Of a stretch of 43,507 nt of DNA, positions 32,706 to 43,440 are shown piece by piece. The notes under the pieces are model-generated. The model searched no databases and was not told where the DNA came from. It saw nothing but the letters and a program-made list of their open reading frames with translations. The DNA lies in the NCBI RefSeq assembly GCF_000611645.1, contig NW_014013537.1, forward strand, positions 1 to 43,507, written 5' to 3'. The stretch's first letter is position 1; each line of letters starts with the position of its first letter. Source of the stretch: Monoraphidium neglectum. Lineage: Eukaryota; Chlorophyta; Chlorophyceae; Sphaeropleales; Selenastraceae. The position numbers were made by a program, and so were the translations under genes.

Positions 32706-32910
32706 GTGAAGCTGATGCCAATGCCATGTGTGAGCTGTGTCTGCTGTGGATCGCAGAACGTGCGTCTTAAAGTGGGGGCAGGGACCTGTCACTGATGAAC
32801 TGATCTGAGTGGCTCAAGCAGCTGCGTTGTTGCGGTTCGCGGTACAGTAATGACATCAAAAATCGAGTTCCGTATGCGGTATCTCTGCAATTGCGTTTGG
32901 TTTGCACAGG
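32706..32910. promoter_or_regulatory. Shared divergent promoter region of HDAC and HROB-like genes
   Basis: Only 205 bp (118 bp if the deacetylase starts at 32792) separate the two start codons, which point away from each other. Both promoters and leaders must fit here unless the leaders are spliced from further away. TTTGGTTTGCACAG just before the HROB-like ATG looks like a 3' splice site, so its leader may begin upstream, inside the deacetylase gene. Confidence 0.55.
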
Positions 32911-35900
32911 ATGGACGATCCCTTTGACGATGTGCTGGATGAGCTTCAAATCGACGCGTCCCTGGCAGCTTGGCCTGCAGGGCCCGGTTCAGCAGGAGGA
33001 GCGGATTCCTTCAAAGGGTTTCTGTGCGGAGCTTCTGAAGGGGGCGCTGGCCCAACAGGCACCTGTCACGACGCAGCGCGCGCAGCACGTCGCGCGCCGC
33101 TTGCTCCGCGTGACAACAACGGCGGCAACCAGCACTTCAGCGGCCAGGTGTTTGGGAGCCAGCCTATCAATGGCACATTACAAGCTTCAGGTGCGTAGTT
33201 TTCGTGGTAGATATGCTGACGGGTGGGAGCTCCGTAGCATTTACTGCCTTGGCACAACAATTAGCCTGCTGCCTTGCCTTGCAATGCTGCCCTTTGTGCC
33301 AGCAGGATTGAATGTCCCTGAGCCACGCAGCCTCGATGTCATGGGACCGCCACCGTCTAGGCAGCCACATGGCGCGCAGCAGCAGCGGGCGGCGCCTGCC
33401 ACCCAGGTGCCGTGGTCCCCAAGCCCTCAACAGCAGCAGCAGCAGCAGCAGCAGGCCGGCCCCGCCTTTGGGCAGTCAGGCAGCTCCGCTCGGTCGCCAA
33501 CCGGTGCGGCAGCACCCGGACCGCCGCCCTCGTCCATTGCGGCGCAACTTCGGCCCGGTCCCTTCCCTCGGGTGCGACGCTCTCTGTGCACTGCAAACAA
33601 TTCACTCAGCAGGACGCTTGTACGATACATTTAGTTATGCTGCAACATCCGCATTCCTTGAGGGTGTTTTGAATTACAACAAGCAGTGCGCCTGGCCACC
33701 GCAGGTCCATCGCATGCTGCCTGGCCCGGCAGGCAAGCTCCAGGCCCTCCAGGCTGCGGGGCGCCTCGAGAGCGCGACGCCAGAGGCGCTCGGGCTCAGC
33801 AGTGGCGGCCGGGACGAGGTGCGCATGTCAGTAGAGGCCTGGCAATCCACGTGAGGCGGCAATGTTGTGCCACAAGCGTCACACAATGTGTTGCATTGTG
33901 ATGCCGGGCTTGCTGACTGCCTCAGATCGGAGCATGCAATCAATGCAGGCTAGGCTGCGTGGTGACAAGCCCTGCGCCGCCGCGGCCGCCGCCATGCGCT
34001 GCAGGATGTCCAAGCCGGCGACAGCCGGCGCGACGCCCTGTTCGTGTCGGCCACCTGGCGCGCAGGGCTTGCGTTTGTCGGCGGCGAGGGCGCAGGGATT
34101 ATGTCGACTGCGCCAGGAGGCTCGAGCCTGACCAGTGTGAAGGCGGCGCGGGGGTCGGGACCCTGCAAGCTTGGCAGGGTGCGTGCCATGGGGTCGAGAG
34201 GGGTACCTTTTCGCCCATCTGGGCAGCGGCTCTGTGACCCGACGTAGGCAGCGTTGTCGCAAGTGACTTGCTTGCAGGCTCAACTGTTGTTCTGTGGCGC
34301 TCAGCCTTATTCCATGCGGCACTTGTCAAGCCATGCATGGGCGCGGCCATGGGTGTGGCATATACAAACCATCATTTCTGCATTTGATTATGCACACTTG
34401 GCTCACCCGCCTGGGCCTTGCAGATGCTGGTCATGGTGGTGGACCTCAAATCTTCGGGCGGCCGCGGCGCATTCGCCAAGGTCAAGGTGAGGGCGGCCCA
34501 TGCTCAGGCGACAGATTCCACCCTGGTCTGCTGCATGGCAGCCCTTCTGCTTGCTGGCCTACCCCTTCCAGTGACAGGTGCTTGCCGACCTCTTGGTGCT
34601 GCTGACCTCACCAGCATTGTTCAGCTCGAACATGCAGACACCGTGACACCTGGGCAACACCAGCTGGTCGTGCAGTCACATTACCCAAACCAACAAACCA
34701 CAGGACCCCAGCGGCTCCATCGGCGCAGCGGTGCACCACACCCTCACCGAACGCGAGCCCGCGCTGAGCCCGGGCGCGGCGCTGCTGCTGGCTGACGTGC
34801 CAGTGTTCACGCCTGTGCCTGGGCTGACATTCCTGTGCCTCGTCCCTGACAACGTGATCCAGGTGCGCTGGCCACTGGTGGGCTGAGCCAGCGAATGGGC
34901 CTCGAAATTGCGGCAGATGGTGCCCTTGCGCAGCTGCGCAAGCTGTGGTAGGGCAGTTGCTCATGAAACTGGGTGCTCGCAGTGCAATGGGCCAAAACAG
35001 GGACGAGTCCCTCGCTGATATGAATGTTGTGGCTTGTATAAACACACACAGGTGTTCCCCGCAATGGGCCCCGGCGTAGCGCCGCCGCTGCTGCTTCCGT
35101 CTGATGCGACCTTCACACAGGCGTTGGGGCCGCACCAGCAGCGTACGCAGCTTGCCTTGCAGCAGCACCAGCAGCAGCACCAGCAGCAGCACCAGCAGCA
35201 GCAATGGCCGCCGCAGCGCACCCCGGCAGCTCCAGCAGACAGCGGTGCCTCTGTGCCGGACTGGCTGCCCGCGCCCAGCCCTGGACCCAGTGTCGACACC
35301 CTTTTCAGACGCAGTGCGCCGCCTGAAGTGGGCCTCGCGCAGCCAGCAGCGGCGCCGCTCGCCTTTTCTGGGGCCGGCAACAGCGGTGCGCCACCAATGG
35401 GGCACAGGCCAGCGCTGACTGCTTTGGGCTCGACGCAGCAGCGACGGCACATGCAGTCGCCGCAGCTGCAACCCCCGCAGCTCAACCCACAGCTGCACCT
35501 GCAGCAACAGCAGCAGCAGCAGGCGCAGCAGCAGCAGCAGCAGCCGTCAAGAGAACCCTTGAGGCCGCCACAAGGGGTTCTGAGTGGCGGTGTTTCGTTT
35601 CGTCGGGTCAGGGACAACCCCGCGCCTTGCATCAGCACTGGTGGCGCTGGCAGCAGCTTCAGCGGTGCATCGCTCGGCGCACTTGCAGCAGCCAGCGGAG
35701 CGGCCATTGGGCCGCATGGTGGCGGCCTCGGCTCGCAGGCGCTCGGGCGATCCCTGCAGTCACACCAGCAGGGACTGCAGCAGTTGGGGACGAGCGGCGC
35801 CACCAAGCTGTTGGGTGGGGGTGGCGCTGGGGTCAACCGCAGCAATCCAGCGGGAGACGACATGCTGAATCTGGAGGATGAGCACGACCTGGCAGACGCG

Positions 35901-36374
35901 GCTGGCTTCGTTTCGGCAATATTCGGCAGCCAGGTGGCACGCTCCGCAGGGCCTCCGCAGGGCTCAGAAATGCGCCACGGCCCTGGGACAGCACAGCAGC
36001 ATTCGCACGGGGAGCAGGGCCAACTGCGGCAGCAGTGGCAGCAGCGGCAGCAGCACGGATTGCAGCATGTAGATCACACCCCCTTGGCGTCAGCGCCTGG
36101 CGGCGGCGGCCAGCCAGCCAAGCGCTTCAGGACCACCGCCCCGCAGCTTCGGCCGCCGCTTGCCAGCCCCGACGTGCCTGCCTGCCCAGCTCCGCCACAG
36201 GCGCAGCGGCCCGAGGCCAGCAGCGGCGATACGCTCAGCGTACAGCAGCATGTACAGCAGCAGCAGCAGATTCAGCAGCAGCAGCAGCAGCGGCGAGGTG
36301 GGGCTGGTGGGCAGTCACTTATGGATGACCTCCTTGGGAGGGCGGAAGAGCTGGATGAGCTTGAGGTGGACTAG
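32911..36374 (+). CDS. HROB: HROB (MCM8IP/C17orf53)-like homologous-recombination protein, 7 exons, 792 aa
   Basis: In animals HROB binds single-stranded DNA through an OB-fold and brings the MCM8-MCM9 helicase to recombination sites. Exons 32911-33190, 33306-33571, 33705-33818, 34005-34178, 34424-34486, 34704-34862 and 35052-36374 join in phase to 2379 nt, exactly 793 codons. The family signs are in the middle: RMLPGPAGKLQAL (about 186-197; the PGPAG block that precedes the OB-fold), then MLVMVVDLKSSGGRGAFAKV and DPSGSIGAAVHHTLTEREPA, followed by LSPGAALLLADVPVFTP and LTFLCLVPDNVIQVF. The order DPTGxMxGTVH, LxPGSVLLLKxVxVFSP, NVTPxNLVxIY is the known HROB/DUF4539 domain. The N-terminus is acidic (MDDPFDDVLDELQIDASLAA); the C-terminal third is Gln-rich with poly-Gln runs and ends in an acidic helix (DDLLGRAEELDELEVD). 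The flanking thirds are disordered, as in animals. The ATG follows a possible 3' splice site by one base. Confidence 0.82.
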
Positions 36375-37246
36375 GGGTTGCCTGGATCAGGTGCACGGAT
36401 CATGCATAGATGTGCCAGCCGGCAGGAGGAGCCAACTGCAGTTGAGGCAATAAACTCAAGGTGTGATGATGGACGCGCTCATGTGCAGGTGCCTGGGAAT
36501 CGGTAGGACAGCATGTTGTGCCAGGCTGTTGGGACTAAAAGTGTGCAGTGGGGCGGGTGAGGCCATCGAGAGGATCTGCAGCAGAAGTGCCGCGCATTTA
36601 TGCACGTTCGAAGCGGTTTGGAGTGGAAGGATCAACCTTGGGCACGGCAACCAGTGCGCGCGCGCAACCGGAAGGCGCGCCAGCCTGTGCGCGCAAAAAC
36701 GGCCCAGCCTTCGGGAGCTGCCGCCGGTGTTGTCCACCATATCAACACGGCCCTGATTTGCATACATCAAACGCCGTAATTTAACGTGGATTATCATAGA
36801 CCTTACGCGTATCAGCGTGCGGCCTTCATCACCCTAGCCGGGGCGCATACAGTACCGGATTGTTCAAGCACAGCAGCGCCTCGCGGCAGAACCCCTCTCC
36901 CTTGCGCATCGAGCGATCAGAAACTCTTTTATCCCCAAATAGCCTATCAACGGACATCTGGAAGCGATCATGCTTCGGGTGAGTCCTGGGCTGCAACACT
37001 GCCTTGCATGGCCTCGAACTCCAATAATTGCCTCTTAAACGATGCTCTATGATCGCTGGTCTTGATCACCTGACATACACTGCGGCCTGCAGCATGCGCG
37101 ACACGGGCCGAAGCCTGCCCAGTCCTCACCCTTTGTCGCGCCGGCGCCTCACCCTCCACAGCCAGTCCAAGCCTTTCCCCCTCATCACCACGGCCCGCCC
37201 CACTCTCCCCTCTTAACACCTGCAGATACACCCTTACCATGCATGG
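36375..37246. other. Intergenic region downstream of the HROB-like gene
   Basis: About 870 bp. It holds the HROB-like 3' UTR on the left and presumably the promoter of the next plus-strand ORF on the right. No RNA gene or repeat seen. Confidence 0.45.
36449..36454 (+). terminator. Candidate AATAAA polyadenylation signal after the HROB-like gene
   Basis: AATAAA about 75 nt after the stop at 36374. The position is right, but green algae usually use TGTAA, so this is a weak call. Confidence 0.3.
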
Positions 37247-38059
37247 ATGCACCCAACCTTGCGGTCACGCCGCAGCCCCGCAGCCGCCCAAACCCCGGTC
37301 GCGCCTCACGCCTGGCTGCTCAGTGGCGCACGCAGGGCCTCTGCCGCCGACCGCGCCGCGCCGCCTGCCGCGCCGCCGCGCGCGGCCGCTCTAGACGTCG
37401 GCTGGGAGTTGATCGCGGCCGCCGCGGATCGCGTCGTGTACAGCGTTCAGCAGGAGCTTGTCATCGAGGGCGTCATGCACACACCCATTGGGCAGCCGCT
37501 GGCCTGCATGCAGAAGTACGGCCTAGATTTTGCAGAGGCCCCGCCCATTGCCGCGACAACCGCGGCAGCGACGGCGACGGCTCCAGGGACGGAGGCGCCC
37601 CCAAAGACGGCCGCAGCGACAGCATCGCCGCCGCCTCGCGGCGCCGTGGCATCCGATGGCCCGGTCGCTTTGAGGGCGGCCTGCCTGGCGTCCCCCGTGG
37701 AGCCTGTCGAGCGAGAGAGCAGCAGCACCGCCGCGGCGCGCGCCGCAATCGCGCGGCTGCGCGCGTCCGAAGCGCAACCAGCGCGCGGCGGCGGCGCCGG
37801 AGCCGCGGCGACCGCAGAGGCGGAGGACGCGTTTTGCCAGATCGAGCTGTGGCAGCGCCGGGTCGCGCTGCTGGAGTGCGGGGAGATGGCAGCAGAGTAC
37901 ATGCAAAAGGCCGCCGCCGTGCGGCGCCGCCGGCGCCTCGCGCTTGTACGCGCCATGCGCGAGGCGCGTGACGGCGCGCGCGGCTTGATTCGGGCGGTGC
38001 GGCTGCCTCTGGCTGGCACTGGGCAGGCGGATGCTGAGCCTGACGGCCAGCATGGGTGA
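37247..38059 (+). CDS. Unrecognised 270-aa ORF, Ala/Arg-rich
   Basis: A single open frame with a start at 37247 (MHPTLRSRRSPAAAQTPVAP) and stop at 38057-38059. The N-terminal 45 residues are Arg/Ala/Pro-rich without acidic residues, as in organelle transit peptides. Two stretches look like folded protein: DVGWELIAAAADRVVYSVQQ continuing ELVIEGVMHTPIGQPLACMQ, and near the C-terminus EDAFCQIELWQRRVALLECG followed by a long basic helix with EMAAEYMQKAAAVRRRRRLA. The centre is low complexity. Other frames are also open here because of the GC content, so frame choice rests on these helices and on good C/G-ending codons. Extra exons may lie upstream; a CACCTGCAG acceptor-like site ends at about 37225. 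No family recognised. Confidence 0.45.
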   Translation: MHPTLRSRRSPAAAQTPVAPHAWLLSGARRASAADRAAPPAAPPRAAALDVGWELIAAAADRVVYSVQQELVIEGVMHTPIGQPLACMQKYGLDFAEAPPIAATTAAATATAPGTEAPPKTAAATASPPPRGAVASDGPVALRAACLASPVEPVERESSSTAAARAAIARLRASEAQPARGGGAGAAATAEAEDAFCQIELWQRRVALLECGEMAAEYMQKAAAVRRRRRLALVRAMREARDGARGLIRAVRLPLAGTGQADAEPDGQHG

Positions 38060-38550
38060 TATGAATTACACCAAGCACAAGATTTGCCCCCATGAGATCA
38101 AGAGTCATCAAAACAGTTTCCTAGCCCCCACCAGGAATAGGTTTAGGGCTTTGTCAATGGGCGCGTGGTGCGCTACGCTCAGCGGCTGCGACGCCGTTCA
38201 TAGCGCAGCGCCCCAAAGCATTCGTGTATTGCCTTGTCGAACACGCGCAGGCAGCTGCACGTTGCCATCCGCACCAAAATGCATGGGCGCCGTCATGCGC
38301 TCCAGCACCCACACACACGTGTCCCTTGATAGACAACGGCACATGCGCATGCGCTCGTCGGCCTGCCAGCCCCCTGGCCCTGGCTGCAGCGAGGCCTGAA
38401 TCTCATCAGCAGGGTGCAGTGTCCTGGTGTGGGTGGCGCGCCACATTGGCAGCTTGTCTTGCCGCCCTGCCGCCCCCTTCACTTCACCGCTATGCAATTG
38501 GCTCACGCCATTGATCCCCCACCAAACATAAATCTCCATGTGAGCGGACC

Positions 38551-38570
38551 TGTGTGTGTGTGTGTGTGTG
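38551..38570. repeat. (TG)10 microsatellite
   Basis: Ten TG units directly followed by TCTAG, which on the plus strand resembles a splice acceptor. Confidence 0.9.
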
Positions 38571-39085
38571 TCTAGGTACCTCTTAGAGCAGCAGTGAAGA
38601 GGAGGTGTCTTCTGGTGTGAGCCTGCACGCTGCTGATTCATCTCGCAGCCGCCGCCGCCGGGGCCGCTTTCGGGCACACTTTGTCCGCAGTTGATGCCTC
38701 CAATTGCAGGCGCCGCTGCGCAGCGGCGACAAACGAAAGCGCCAGTGTGCGCGACACGGGCGCGTCGTCCCCATCCCGGCGCTGCAACGCGCAGGATGCT
38801 GGCATGCTCCACCGCATATCGCCCCTTTGTCAACCTAGCTGTGATGTTCCTTGGTTAGTTCGGTTTCGCGTCAACGTACGTCAGATTCGCTATTGGGCGC
38901 GGACATTTGAGCACAAACGCATGCAAGTGCCCCTGCCTGCAACAGGGCGTGCCTGGCTAAGGCGCCCCACGGCATAGTGTGGCATGTAGTGCGCCTGTGC
39001 GCCCGTGTATAATTTCTCTCCTGCAAGTTCCCAGTCATATTGCAACCTTCAATCTGCCCGTGTGGCAGCAGAGAGGCAAGGGCGT

Positions 39086-39090
<5 letters not shown>

Positions 39091-39120
<30 letters not shown>
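39091..39120. repeat. (TG)n microsatellite
   Basis: Fourteen or so TG units with a single AG interruption at the left, followed by CGCGCGCG. It lies in the gene-poor stretch. Confidence 0.9.
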
Positions 39121-39130
<10 letters not shown>

Positions 39131-41280
39131 CTCAAAGGCAACCACCGGCGCACATGTAACAACAACCGCGCGCAATAAAGCCCTTGGCAGACGATGAACC
39201 CAAACTGGCGCTTTGGAGCGCCGCCCCTGGCCCGTGCGCTGTGGGGCGGCCGCGCGTGTCATGGTTTGACGCAGCGAGGCGAGACTGTGCTGCCATAGGG
39301 ATCGATGTCCCGCTCACCTAGACGACCGCTGCTCTAACCGCCCCGCTTGGAAGAAGGCTTGCTTATCCCTCCTGCCAAGGAGGCGTGCGCCCTCTTACTG
39401 ATTCCCGACTTGGCCGCACCCGCTTTCTCCTCTGGCCTTCACGGTTAGGGGCGTTACCCCTTTGGGGAGCCAGGGTTCCTCCCTTGCTGCTGGAAAAGTG
39501 TGATGTGATGCAATGTAATGTAGACGATGTGGCGTGCTCCCCGGCCCGTGGGCTGCAGCCGCATGGCACTGGCAAGCGAAGATTATGATTGCCTTGTTGC
39601 CGAATCGGCTTGTTGGGGAGGCGCACCTACCGTAGGTCGTGTGACATGACCTATCCCTTTGGTGCGCTTTCAGGCCCTTTTGGTTGGTTGACTTCTGGAT
39701 GCGCAAGCCCACACCCGCCGGTGTGACGGCGTGCCCTGCATCAGTGCGTGATTGCACCAGCCCGCTTGCGCCTGTTGGTGGTTTGGGCGTCCTCTTGATT
39801 TTGAGTGTGTTGCGTGCCTGCCTGTACTGAGCTCTCGCGGTGCTGGTGTGTTTGCGGGGCTGCGGTGTATGAGGTTGACATTGTCGCCAGAGTGCGCCAT
39901 CCCTGGTCTGGGCCAATGCACAAGTTCCTGCAGTGTGTGGCATAAACGTCTTGGGAGTCACTGCCGCAAGGCGGCGCTTGAGGCTGCTGTATGCGTTTGA
40001 GGGTATGGTCGCTTGCGGCCTAGATCGTCAGAGTGCACCAGCAGGTTGCGGCTCAATTGCAAACTGGTGGCTGAGTGCGTGCGCATTGGTGAAGTTATGA
40101 AAGTTGTGTGGCTGTGGTGACTTGGCATGGGTTAAACAGCGCTCATCTACTGCTGAAGGCGGCCGCCTCGCGCGCTGGCTGCTCTTGCTTTGGGATGCAG
40201 TACAGGATTCATAGAACCGACAGAAGTCGGGTATTGCCAAGAGGTTGAGGGGCGTGAACAGCTCTGCAACCAACAATCGTTGACACCAGGACATCAAAAC
40301 GACAAACCTCCAACAAACATGTCTTGCATCTTGAGCCTGTATATTCTGCCCGGCAAAGTCAAAGTGTCGTATTGCACACGCAACGCACAACCAACTTGTC
40401 TCCTCTTCTTCCTCATCAGCCATCACAATTCAGGGGCGGGGCCGAGATGAGGACGTCTGCACACCCTTTGAGCGGCCCAGTCTCCTGCTGTGCGCCATTC
40501 GAGAGTACCACAGGATCCACACCAGCTGCCCAGCGCGTCTCTCACGCCACGCTGGCACGGTCCTGGCTTTGAACTTACAGTAACGTTGCACAAGGATCCA
40601 GACCACAAATGCAGCCCTGTCCCCACCCATGAACCGTACCTTGGCTGTGCCGGTCTTATTACGTCAAGTCACTGATGATCAGTGATTATTCATAGGCATG
40701 GCTCCTGGATTCCTGGCACAGTGACATCAGTGTGTATACCGTATTGATCGCCCACACACCGTGTGATACGGCACTGCAGTTCCATGATAAGCAACTGTAG
40801 AAAATTCCCGCGAGGCACTCCACTGAAGACGTGCTGTCAGGCACGCTATCAATCGTTTCGGAGCACCTCCGTCGCCAGCTCGCCACCACTCGAAAAGCAC
40901 GTCGAGACAACCGGGCCGGCGTGGCAGGAAGGTGAGTGCATATGAAGGTGATTAAGAGCTTATTGAATCAGCGCTGTTGTCCTGGTCTGCCCTGGAGCTT
41001 CCACGCGACGGACGTGCGCGCGACAGGCGTTTGTTGCGAGGTTCCATGCTGATGATAAGTCGATGTTGTCTAGAATGCCTGAAGATTTGATGACAGGATG
41101 TTCGCCCGCCCCACAAGCCTGGGATGGCGTTGTGAACGCCATTGTGAGCGCCCCCCGACACCACCAACCTGAACCACCTCCGTCACTGCGCAGACGGCGA
41201 TTGCATAGGAGCAGAACTGCTGGCATGGCGAGCCCATTAGGCATGCGAGGTCATGGACTCCAACGCTCATCCTTCACAAG

Positions 41281-42445
41281 ACCGGTGCGCGGCAGATCAA
41301 CGGCAACGGCCCGATGCTCGCCGCTCTGGCTGGCATGCAGCGTGGCGGCAAGACGTCCCTCGTGCCGGGGGCCGTCCTGAGCGTGCGCTGATGCCCCATC
41401 CAATATGGCGTCCACCACCTGATGCATCATTCCTTTGTTCCGGCACACCCTACAAAACCCCCCACTCCAGGCAAACCCCGAGTCCACAACGGGGCCGGCA
41501 CTGGCCGCCTCCGGTCTGCCCGCTGCAGGCGCGAGCCTCAACCCAGCAGCGCCGCGCGGCGGCGCCGCGCCCCCCCAAAGGCCACCGCGGCCGCCGGCCC
41601 CCGCCTCGCCGGACGCCGGCCCCCGCGCCGCCGCGTCCAGCGGCGGCGTCAGCGCGAGCAGCCGGACGCTCGACGGTGCCCTGGGGCTGGCGTTCGTGCA
41701 GTACGCGGACGGGCCGCGGCCGGCGGACGAGGAGCTGCAGTGGCGCCGCGACGAGGACCTCGAGGCGGAGATTCGGCCCCTGGTGAGGTTTGCGCGCACA
41801 CAAGGGCCTCTCGCCACGCAGCCGGCCCGTGGTCCGCGCATTCGTGCGCGCTGCCAGCAGCGTCCCCCGCGGCCTCACCCCCTGCAGCGGTCTGTGGTTG
41901 GCTGGGTCTGGCAGGAGCCGTGGGGCGGCTAGCGTGCGTGCGGCACGCCTGGCCGCGCTTCGCGCGGTGCATGGCATGCGCACGCGCATGCAAGCAATTG
42001 TTCGTGGCGCTGGCTGGCTCCAGCAAAAGCGCAACCTGTATATTCCCCCATGAATAATCGCATCATTTGAAACATGCTAATTCATCCGCAGACCAAAAGC
42101 GAAAAGGATAAGACGGAGCGCGCCCTGCGTGCCCAGGTGCGTTCCCTGTGGAAACGCCCCTGCCGCACGTTCCGCGGGGACCGCGCAGGCGCCGCCGCCT
42201 TCCGGTCAAACGTGCAGATCGCCACTGAGGAGATGCTGTCCTCGAGGTTCTTCCCCAGAGACCCTGCCGCCAGCGGCGCGGGCTACCGCTGCTGGGTGGA
42301 CGGCAAGGACGGGGGGGAGGTGCGGGTTTTCCTGCGGACCTACAATGAGCGCCGCAGCACGTGGGAAGTCTCGCCTGCGTCTTTGGACGAGGTGGCTAGG
42401 AAGATCATCCACAACGCTGAGGCGCGGGTGCGCTCGCGCCCGTAG
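41281..42445 (+). CDS. Uncharacterised basic protein, 3' exons (5' end not found)
   Basis: Three exons join in phase 0: 41281-41382 (TGARQINGNGPMLAALAGMQ, then RGGKTSLVPGAVLS), 41471-41782 and 42092-42445 (stop 42443-42445). Donors are GTGCGC and GTGAGG, acceptors ACAAG, TCCAG and CGCAG. Exon 2 has a Pro/Ala-rich start and then TLDGALGLAFVQYADGPRPA and DEELQWRRDEDLEAEIRPL. Exon 3 looks like one folded domain of about 118 residues: TKSEKDKTERALRAQVRSLW, an Arg/Lys-rich piece, NVQIATEEMLSSRFFPRD, YRCWVDGKDGGEVRVFLRTY and a final helix SLDEVARKIIHNAEARVR. I do not know this domain. The frame is closed upstream of 41281, so at least one 5' exon is missing. A possible alternative donor (GTGCGC at 42428) would bypass the stop and join to 42652. 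Confidence 0.6.
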
Positions 42446-42651
42446 AGTCGCCGAGGCCCGCAGCGGGCGTGCTGCGCTTGCTGCGTGCCTGGAACGCGTG
42501 TTGCCGGGGGAGAGGCCCTTGCCTGGATCTGTGCTTAAGACCGGCCGGCAGGTGTGTCGCCTGCTGCTGGGGGCACGCCCTACCTGCGTGTACCCACCCC
42601 CTAAGCATCCCCCTGAGCTGAGTTGGTTTCGCTCAATGCTCCACCCTGCAG

Positions 42652-43323
42652 ACAGAGCAAGATGCGATGCCGCCGCCCGACAAAAAATCTGCAAAACAGA
42701 AAAAGGCCAGAGCGCAAAGCGCGATCGAGACGAAGGTCCGAGGCAGGGGCAGCAGGGGAGGGCTGGTCCCAGCAAGCGCCGCAACGCCGGCGCAGCTGAC
42801 TCCGCGAAAGCCTCGGCGGACCCGGCGGGCGGCGCGCAGTCCCGAGGGCACAGCGGCACCGGCGCTAGCGCTGCTGCGCGCCACGGTGCCAGGGACTTCC
42901 GGGTCTCGCTCCAGCACCTTGCACGCCCCGAACCCGACGGCGGCAGGGGATGCGCGCGCGCTGGCGGCGGCAGCGGCAACGGCAGCGGCGGCGGCGGCGG
43001 CGACGGCGGCGGCCGCAGCTATGGCGTTGATGACGACGGCGGCGGCGGCCAGCGCTGGGAAGGCGCGGCTGCGGCGAAGCCGGGCGACAGCCCAGATTTG
43101 GCCATAATGCGGCTTGACTCTGATGACCACAACAACGCCGATGATCAAGGCAACCGTGGCGGCCCCACCACGCGGCCGTCCGATGCTCCGGCGGACTGCG
43201 ACACAGGCGCCGGCAGCGGCGGCGGGGCCAGGGGCCGCGGAGAGGGCGGCGACGGGGACGGCAGTGGCAGGGCCGCCGGCGGCGGCGAGGATGGGGCCGA
43301 GGATGAGGAGGGTGGCGAGCTGC

Positions 43324-43392
<69 letters not shown>

Positions 43393-43401
43393 GGCAGCAG
43401 G

Positions 43402-43440
<39 letters not shown>

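Larger units (their letters stand above)
38060..41280. other. Gene-poor 3.2-kb stretch
   Basis: No convincing gene. It contains TG microsatellites at 38551-38570 and 39091-39120, several unsupported open frames and no recognisable tRNA or rRNA. A minus-strand frame at 38833-38198 and a short plus-strand stretch ending in a good donor at 40930 (GGAAG then GTGAGT) are the only hints of exons; the latter may belong to the gene starting at or before 41281. Confidence 0.4.

Noticed and set aside
38198..38833. Candidate 211-aa minus-strand protein
   Set aside because: It crosses a TG repeat and lacks domain-like order over most of its length; kept only as a hint in the gene-poor stretch.
39230..39350. 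tRNA-like segment on the minus strand (GGGGCGGTTAGAGCAGCGG... with a CATCGATCCC arm)
   Set aside because: It has A-box-like and weak B-box-like parts, but the T arm does not form a proper 5-bp stem with a 7-nt loop and no acceptor stem closes.
42633..43325. Hydrophobic minus-strand frame of 230 aa
   Set aside because: Antisense of GGC/GCG-rich codons gives Ala/Val runs; no splice sites or membrane-protein pattern support it.
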